Assembly: GCA_024277575.1 (NCBI GenBank)
Contig: JAJRUX010000096.1
Span: 1 to 32,884, forward strand
Source of the DNA: Gammaproteobacteria bacterium
Lineage (GTDB): Bacteria > Pseudomonadota > Gammaproteobacteria > Thiohalospirales > Thiohalospiraceae
Reading direction: 5' to 3'
DNA: 32,884 nucleotides
Shown one piece after another: positions 27,673-32,884 of the stretch; position 1 is the stretch's first letter; each line of letters starts with the position of its first letter. The notes beneath the pieces are model-generated. The model saw only the letters and a list, made by a program, of their open reading frames with translations, was not told the origin of the DNA and did no database searches. The translations under genes were made by a program, and so were the position numbers.

Positions 27673-28589
27673 ATGCGGGGCTCTGGAACAATACGATCCA
27701 ATGCGACTGTCGCCACGTACGGGACAAAACCGTTCGCCCGCTGCTCACGATAGATAGCGGCAATACCCGCGTGATCCTGCGGCTCCCAGTAGTCCAGGGT
27801 AAAGACCTTCAATGCCGGGTTATGTCGGACCGCCTCTTTCAAATAGGCCAGCTGCTGCTGATAGAGCTGTTTCGGAACGCGCTGGTAGGACTTGCTCTCG
27901 AAATCATAGTCGGCATACACCGATTCCCCCAACACGATATCGATGTCACCCGCGACCTGCGGCAAAATCTCATAGGCCCGATTCAGCATTATCTTGATAT
28001 GGGGGTAATGCTTGCGAATGGTGCGTACCAGACGGATAGCCGCATCAGTCATTCCCTGGTAACGTTGGGGATCTTGTCGCTCCAGATGCAGAGGGCTGTC
28101 CAGAGTATCAAGGAATACGCCATCGAATCCTTGATGTAACAGGGCAGGAATCAACTCATAAATAACCCGTTCAGTCCAGTTTCGATCGCGAATATCAATA
28201 CTGTGACTACCCGCCCAATTGGGATTCTCATCCAACAGGAGACCTTCTTTGCGCACCTCTCCAAAATAGTGGCGATGCTGCTCTGCCTCCCCCAAACTGA
28301 GATAACCCAGCAAAGTCTTTCCATGTTCAGACAAAGGAGCAAGCTCCGGGCGATAGTCGCTATCGAGAACCAGCAGCGCATAGGCGTTGAAATCCCTTGG
28401 CGAAGCCTTATCGGAGTAATACGCAAGCCACCGCTGGCCCTCTGCTGCACCCGCTTTCATCGCGAGGCCGTTTGGAAGTAGAGCAAAATACAAAGTAAAT
28501 AAAAGTAGACTACGCAGCATAGCTGGATAAACTTTTCCATGTAATTTAGTCTGGGACGGTCGGTGGCGCCATTTTTTTGTCATCGCCAT
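27669..28589 (-). CDS. pelA: PelA hydrolase half as separate gene: GH114/GH166-like polygalactosaminidase
   Basis: 306 residues. A hydrophobic export signal lies at ~24-48 (LRSLLLFTLYFALLPNGLA), then a TIM-barrel glycosidase of the endo-alpha-1,4-polygalactosaminidase type: LLGYLSLGEAEQHR near 93, GFDGVFLDTLDS with Asp161, MLNRAYEIL near 201 and DIVLGESVY with Glu222, which lines up with the catalytic glutamate of Pseudomonas PelA (E218). It should cleave Pel in the periplasm. Three starts are possible: 28589, 28583 and 28520 (the last gives the most normal signal peptide). A promoter ends about 24 bases before 28589, favouring the upstream ones. First gene of the pel operon. Confidence 0.9.
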   Translation of the reverse strand: MAMTKKWRHRPSQTKLHGKVYPAMLRSLLLFTLYFALLPNGLAMKAGAAEGQRWLAYYSDKASPRDFNAYALLVLDSDYRPELAPLSEHGKTLLGYLSLGEAEQHRHYFGEVRKEGLLLDENPNWAGSHSIDIRDRNWTERVIYELIPALLHQGFDGVFLDTLDSPLHLERQDPQRYQGMTDAAIRLVRTIRKHYPHIKIMLNRAYEILPQVAGDIDIVLGESVYADYDFESKSYQRVPKQLYQQQLAYLKEAVRHNPALKVFTLDYWEPQDHAGIAAIYREQRANGFVPYVATVALDRIVPEPRI

Positions 28590-28612
28590 AATTCCGACGC
28601 CGTATTTTTGTA

Positions 28613-28642
28613 ATTATATTGTTAACAAAGCAATTTTTACAA
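28613..28642 (-). promoter_or_regulatory. Probable sigma70 promoter of the pel operon
   Basis: On the leftward strand TTGTAA (28642-28637) and a perfect TATAAT (28618-28613) are separated by 18 bases. Transcription would begin near 28606, giving a leader of under 20 bases before the ATG at 28589. No FleQ-like box was recognised by eye. Confidence 0.6.
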
Positions 28643-29161
28643 TCGCGTTTGTGTTTTAATTACCACATCAAACTGGAATACAGATGTGCTGTTCAGCCTT
28701 TCTGGCACCTCTTCTCAACGCAATGGCCCAGAAACAGAGGTTCTCTGACAGTTTCCTTTATACACACCCTGTTTCTGAAAAGCGGGACTGATTACTCATC
28801 ACCCAAACATCCACGCACATGGATACCTGAAAAATCACAAAACGCCTTTAACTAACTGATCAATCTTTAAATAATATAATCGAGCAAGTTTTAACCAGAT
28901 GAACGCGACGCTTATGACTACAGCTGTTCAGCCAGTTCTTCCCCGTTTTTTCACATAGTTATCCACAGATTTTGTGAGTAACTATATTTATCCATTAAGC
29001 GACAAGAAGTTAGTCCCGGGTGTAAATTCCTGCTATCAACTTCAGAATATAAGCACCACATATATATTGTTAATTTTACCTCAACCGTCGCAATTTAGCG
29101 ACATCTAATTTTCATCAGGTTGCTTCATTCCACACCGGGCAGGCAGTACACTGACGGCAGC
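28643..29161. other. Divergent pel-priA intergenic region
   Basis: About 520 bases, AT-rich, with no believable gene; a 78-codon rightward ORF (28619-28855) lacks a ribosome binding site and any known motif. It should contain the priA promoter and any upstream control sites of the pel promoter. The one recognisable element is the DnaA-box group at 28959-28996. A small stem GTCGC/GCGAC lies at 29087-29102. Confidence 0.5.
28959..28996. promoter_or_regulatory. DnaA-box-like cluster upstream of priA
   Basis: A perfect DnaA box TTATCCACA is at 28959-28967. A one-mismatch box in the opposite orientation (TGTGAGTAA, 28973-28981) and a weaker one (TTATCCATT, 28988-28996) follow within 38 bp, in AT-rich DNA 165-200 bp before the priA ATG. 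This could mean DnaA control of priA; chance is not excluded for the two weaker sites. Confidence 0.4.
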
Positions 29162-31378
29162 ATGTCGAAACCCTCTATTTTGCGTATAGCCATTCCCTCT
29201 CCACTTCGGCGCAGCTTCGACTATCTGCCTCCGGAACAGGACGGGGCTGCGCCGCAATCAGGAGTCAGAATAAAGGTTCCATTTGGGAAACGTACCGTTA
29301 TCGGCATCTTGCTGGAGTTTGTCACGGAGAGTACCATTCCTGTACGGCGCCTGAAGCGGGTTATTGAGATACTGGATGAAGAACCTGTTCTACCTCCGGA
29401 TCTGCTGACCCTGCTCAACTGGGGAAGCCGTTACTATCATCACCCTGTGGGAGAAGTGCTCATGGGGGCGCTGCCGCTACTGCTGCGTGAAGGCAAGCCG
29501 GCCCTTCTCCCCGGTAACCATATTTGGCAGCTCACCGAAGCCGGCAAGACAGTTACAACAAATGAGCTATCCAGGGCACCCCGCCAGAGAGTGCTGCTTT
29601 CAATGCTGAAAGAACATACGGGTGGACTGCACACCCGGCAGCTCAATCAGCACCAGCAAAACTGGCAGCCGGTAATGAAAAAACTGAAGGAAAAAGGGTG
29701 GGTTCAGTGTATTGAATCCTCTTTTCTGCCTGCCCGTGCAGAATCCCTTTCATCAACAGCGGAACACCGCCCGATACTTAACCAGGCTCAGCAGGCAGCC
29801 GTGGACAGCGTGCTGGAGTCGGCAGGACGATTCTCCGTGTTACTGCTGGACGGTGTAACGGGAAGCGGAAAAACCGAAGTTTATCTCCAGATTATCGAGC
29901 AGGTCATCAGCTCGGGCAAGCAGGCAATGGTGCTGGTTCCAGAGATCGCACTTACCCCGCAGCTACTGGATCGTTTCCTGCAGCGTTTTCCCCGGCCCGT
30001 TGCCCTGTTGCACTCATCCCTCTCCAGCCGGGAGCGGCTGGCGGCCTGGCTGGGCAGCCGCAGTGGCGAGGCAGCCATTATCATCGGCACACGCTCCGCC
30101 CTGTTCACTCCGGTAAAAAACCTGGGCATTATCATAGTCGATGAAGAGCATGATACCTCCTTCAAGCAGCAGGAGGGATTCCGTTACTCGGCTCGCGACA
30201 TGGCCATTATCCGCGCCCGGAATGCCAATGTTCCCATCGTATTGGGCAGTGCCACCCCCTCCCTGGAAAGTCTGTACAACGCGCAACAAAAACGATATTT
30301 GCATCTCTCCCTGCCGGAGCGCGCAGGCGGAGCGCAACCACCAACATTCCGGCTGCTGGATCTGCGCCGTCAGCCACTGCAAGAGGGGTTGTCACCCGAA
30401 CTGCTCGGCATCATGGAGCAACATCTGCAGACCGATGGACAGATCCTGCTGTTTCTCAACCGGCGCGGTTTCGCCCCTACCCTGCTGTGTCATGAGTGCG
30501 GCTGGGTGGGGCGGTGCCGGCGTTGCGACACCCATCTCACCTTCCATCAGCGGGAGCGCCGCCTGCGCTGTCACCACTGCGGCGCGGAGCGGCCCGTGGA
30601 TCCCCGTTGCCCCGATTGTGGCAGTATCGATCTCCGCGCCCTGGGAGCAGGAACGGAACGGATAGAGCAGGCCCTGCAGCAGCACTTCCCCGGCATCGGC
30701 GTTGCCCGGCTGGACCGTGACAGCACCCGCCGCAAGGGGAGTATGCAAAACGTGCTGAACGAGGTTCAGCAGGGTCATAAACGCATTCTCATCGGAACCC
30801 AGATGCTGGCCAAGGGGCACCATTTCCCCAATGTGACACTGGTGGGAATTCTGGATACCGACCAGGGGCTGTTCAGCGCCGACTTCCGCGCCAGTGAACG
30901 GATGAGCCAGCTCATCACGCAGGTAGCCGGGCGCGCGGGACGGGCGGAAAAACCCGGTCTGGTGGTTATCCAGACCAACCACCCGGAACACCCCCTGCTG
31001 CAGCAACTGATTACTCACGGCTATCAGCAGTTCGCCAACACAGCTCTCAAAGAGCGGCAGGAGGCCGAACTGCCGCCCTGCTGCTCCATTGCCCTGCTCA
31101 GGGCAGAGGCCACCGCGGCGGAAAAATCGCTGGACTTTCTGCGCCAGGCGCTGCAAACAGCCGCACCGTTCAACTCCGGCGAAGTCTTTCTGCTGGGTCC
31201 CGTACCCGCCCCGATGGAAAAACGGGCCGGACGTTACCGGGCGCAACTGCTGCTGCAATCCGCCAGCCGCGCCGCCCTGCACCGGCTGCTCGACCAGTGG
31301 ATGCCACAACTGGAAACCCTGAAAAGCGGCCGCAAGGTACGCTGGTCGCTGGACGTGGATCCCGTTGATCTGTTTTAA
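29162..31378 (+). CDS. priA: Primosomal replication restart helicase PriA
   Basis: 738 residues (E. coli 732). A 3'-to-5' DNA helicase that recognises stalled forks and reloads the replisome. Features in order: N-terminal 3'-DNA-binding domain (IPSPLRRSFDYL), a winged-helix region, Walker A GVTGSGKTEVYL (Lys237), DEEH box at 327-330, GSATPSLES, eight zinc-binding cysteines in four pairs (443/446, 452/455, 470/473, 483/486), GTQMLAKGHHFPNVTLVGILD, and the helicase VI block QVAGRAGRAEKPG. A TTG at 29120 would add 14 residues, but the ATG at 29162 matches the family N-terminus. It is followed 75 bp later by argS, a common gammaproteobacterial order. Confidence 0.97.
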   Translation: MSKPSILRIAIPSPLRRSFDYLPPEQDGAAPQSGVRIKVPFGKRTVIGILLEFVTESTIPVRRLKRVIEILDEEPVLPPDLLTLLNWGSRYYHHPVGEVLMGALPLLLREGKPALLPGNHIWQLTEAGKTVTTNELSRAPRQRVLLSMLKEHTGGLHTRQLNQHQQNWQPVMKKLKEKGWVQCIESSFLPARAESLSSTAEHRPILNQAQQAAVDSVLESAGRFSVLLLDGVTGSGKTEVYLQIIEQVISSGKQAMVLVPEIALTPQLLDRFLQRFPRPVALLHSSLSSRERLAAWLGSRSGEAAIIIGTRSALFTPVKNLGIIIVDEEHDTSFKQQEGFRYSARDMAIIRARNANVPIVLGSATPSLESLYNAQQKRYLHLSLPERAGGAQPPTFRLLDLRRQPLQEGLSPELLGIMEQHLQTDGQILLFLNRRGFAPTLLCHECGWVGRCRRCDTHLTFHQRERRLRCHHCGAERPVDPRCPDCGSIDLRALGAGTERIEQALQQHFPGIGVARLDRDSTRRKGSMQNVLNEVQQGHKRILIGTQMLAKGHHFPNVTLVGILDTDQGLFSADFRASERMSQLITQVAGRAGRAEKPGLVVIQTNHPEHPLLQQLITHGYQQFANTALKERQEAELPPCCSIALLRAEATAAEKSLDFLRQALQTAAPFNSGEVFLLGPVPAPMEKRAGRYRAQLLLQSASRAALHRLLDQWMPQLETLKSGRKVRWSLDVDPVDLF

Positions 31379-31453
31379 TCCGGCCCGGTTCGATTGAGTT
31401 GTTTTCTTCGACCGTGGATAATGATCGTTTCAGCCAACAAAACCTCATGACAG

Positions 31454-32884
31454 ATGAAACATCACCTGCAACAACTGATCAGCTCGGCAGTAACAACCCT
31501 GCAGCAGGAGAACCTGCTGCCAGCAAAGATCCGGTTTACCGTTCAAATCGAAAACAGCCGTGACGCCAGCCACGGCGATTTTGCCTGCAATATCGCATTG
31601 ATGCTGGCAAAGGCCGCCCGCCGCAAGCCGCGGGAGCTGGCGGAGGATCTGGTCAGGGTTCTACCGGCATCCGGGCTGGTTGAGAAGGTGGAGATTGCCG
31701 GCCCCGGCTTTATCAACTTTTTCATGACCGCAGCCGCTTTCCAGAACGTTGTGCAGGACATCATGGCAGCCGGAGAGGCTTGGGGACACTCCACCATCGG
31801 CAACGACAAACGGGTACAGGTGGAGTTCGTCTCCGCCAATCCCACCGGCCCGCTGCATGTGGGGCACGGGCGTGGAGCCGCATACGGAGCCGCTGTTGCC
31901 GATCTACTGGCGGCGGCGGGTTTCCGGGTACACCGCGAATACTACGTCAACGATGCCGGACGGCAGATGAACATCCTCGCCACCAGCGTCTGGCTGCGCT
32001 ATCTGGAGCGGTGCGGGGAACAGTTCACCTTCCCTGAAAACGGCTATAAAGGCGACTATATCTACGCCATCGCCGAACAACTCAAGCAGAAATACGGGAA
32101 CAGTTTTTGCCGCAGCGCCGCAGCCCTGTTTGACAATATCCCGGCCGATGAACCTGACGGCGGTGACAAAGAGCAGCATATCGACGCCCTCATCGCACGC
32201 AGCCAGGAGTTGCTGGGTGACTATTATGAACATGTGTTCCAGACCGCATTGACCCACATCGTGGATGACATCCGCGAGGATCTGGAGCAGTTCGGGGTGG
32301 TATACGAAGAGTGGTTTTCCGAACGCTCCCTGACCACATCCGGAACCGTTGAAAAAGTGATCAGCCGCCTTGAAAAATCCGGCCACCTCTACGAAAAAGA
32401 GGGTGCGCTCTGGTTCCGATCCTCGGAATTTGGCGATGAGAAGGATCGGGTGGTAGTAAGGGAGAACGGTCAACCCACCTATTTCGCCTCGGATATCGCC
32501 TACCACGCGGACAAAATGGAGCGCGGCTTCGACAGGGTGATCGACATCTGGGGAGCCGACCATCACGGATATGTTCCCCGCATCCGGGCAGCCCTGAGTG
32601 CACTGGGATACGACAGTGACCGGCTGGACGTGCTGCTGGTGCAGTTTGCCAACCTGTACCGCAACGGTGAACGGGTGCAGATGTCCACCCGATCCGGTTC
32701 GTTTGTTACCCTGCGCGAGCTGCGTGAAGAGGTGGGCAACGATGCGGCCCGCTTCTTCTATGTAATGCGCAAATGCGAACAGCACATGGATTTTGATCTG
32801 GAACTGGCCAAGTCACAAAGCAACGACAACCCGGTCTACTATGTGCAATATGCCCATGCCCGTGTCTGCAGCGTCATGCGCCAG
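31454..32884 (+). CDS. argS: Arginyl-tRNA synthetase (5' part, cut by window)
   Basis: Class I aminoacyl-tRNA synthetase that charges tRNA-Arg. The first 477 codons are present; the family is usually about 560-590 residues, so the C-terminal anticodon-binding part is cut off mid-gene. Visible are the N-terminal tRNA-binding domain ([11 protein letters not shown]...[14 protein letters not shown]-like), [23 protein letters not shown] with the HIGH-type motif [14 protein letters not shown], and [14 protein letters not shown]. The KMSKS region is replaced by the sequence around [13 protein letters not shown], as usual in this ArgS type. An ATG at 31447 is out of frame; 31454 gives the normal N-terminus. 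Confidence 0.96.
   Translation, partial: MKHHLQQLISSAVTTLQQENLLPAKIRFTVQIENSRDASHGDFACNIALMLAKAARRKPRELAEDLVRVLPASGLVEKVEIAGPGFINFFMTAAAFQNVVQDIMAAGEAWGHSTIGNDKRVQVEFVSANPTGPLHVGHGRGAAYGAAVADLLAAAGFRVHREYYVNDAGRQMNILATSVWLRYLERCGEQFTFPENGYKGDYIYAIAEQLKQKYGNSFCRSAAALFDNIPADEPDGGDKEQHIDALIARSQELLGDYYEHVFQTALTHIVDDIREDLEQFGVVYEEWFSERSLTTSGTVEKVISRLEKSGHLYEKEGALWFRSSEFGDEKDRVVVRENGQPTYFASDIAYHADKMERGFDRVIDIWGADHHGYVPRIRAALSALGYDSDRLDVLLVQFANLYRNGERVQMSTRSGSFVTLRELREEVGNDAARFFYVMRKCEQHMDFDLELAKSQSNDNPVYYVQYAHARVCSVMRQ

Noticed and set aside
28850-29120. Possible replication origin
   Set aside because: AT-rich with a DnaA box, but only one perfect box, no array of 13-mers, and no dnaA, mnmG or rnpA-rpmH neighbours.
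30392-31309. 305-codon leftward frame inside priA
   Set aside because: Antisense to the helicase and zinc regions of priA, with no recognisable motif.

Overview
The window comes from a gammaproteobacterial chromosome. The evidence is a full-length cobalamin-dependent MetH, a PriA/ArgS pair, lipid A late acyltransferases, a c5-type cytochrome, proteobacterial tRNAs with encoded CCA ends, and a Gram-negative Pel exopolysaccharide operon with outer-membrane parts. GC content is moderate. Genus cannot be decided from sequence reading alone; a free-living, biofilm-forming, possibly sulfur-oxidising relative of the Chromatiales is a guess, not a result.

Layout. 1-2.3 kb: ilvA (leftward, cut by the window edge) diverges from rpiA. 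2.3-4.0 kb: an intergenic stretch with a hairpin and a ~160-bp palindromic MITE-like repeat, then an AT-richer orphan gene for a Tat-exported polyamine-type binding protein, closed by a perfect-stem terminator. 4.0-5.9 kb: a leftward two-gene envelope operon (BON-OmpA protein, then a membrane-anchored coiled-coil DUF4332-type protein). 5.9-6.5 kb: no convincing gene. 6.5-7.6 kb: lemA and a membrane-anchored cytochrome c5. 7.8-8.15 kb: leftward tRNA-Pro(TGG), tRNA-Arg(TCT), tRNA-His(GTG). 8.2-11.9 kb: metH. 11.95-14.7 kb: two LpxL/LpxM-type acyltransferases tail to tail and a fructosamine-kinase-family gene. 14.7-28.6 kb: a leftward Pel operon. 29.2-32.9 kb: priA and the first 477 codons of argS.

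The Pel locus is the centrepiece. It follows the canonical order A-B-C-D-E-F-G but has ten genes instead of seven. PelA is split into a secreted GH166-like hydrolase and a secreted deacetylase. PelB is split into a membrane-anchored TPR protein and an outer-membrane beta-barrel protein. PelC is present as two tandem, clearly homologous lipoproteins. The two cuts fall at domain boundaries and the junctions are 1- or 4-bp stop/start overlaps, so these look like intact coupled genes and not frameshifts. PelD keeps an RxxD motif placed as a c-di-GMP I-site beside a degenerate GGDEF. A good sigma70-type promoter lies directly upstream of the first gene.

Inferred workings: PelF polymerises and PelG, with PelD and PelE, moves the polymer across the inner membrane when c-di-GMP is bound. 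The split PelA proteins trim and deacetylate it in the periplasm. The PelB TPR protein, the PelC lipoproteins and the barrel then form a multi-protein exit path, more like AlgK/AlgE than the single PelB of Pseudomonas. Two genes downstream of pelG (fructosamine kinase family, lipid A acyltransferase family) lie in the same direction and may be read through.
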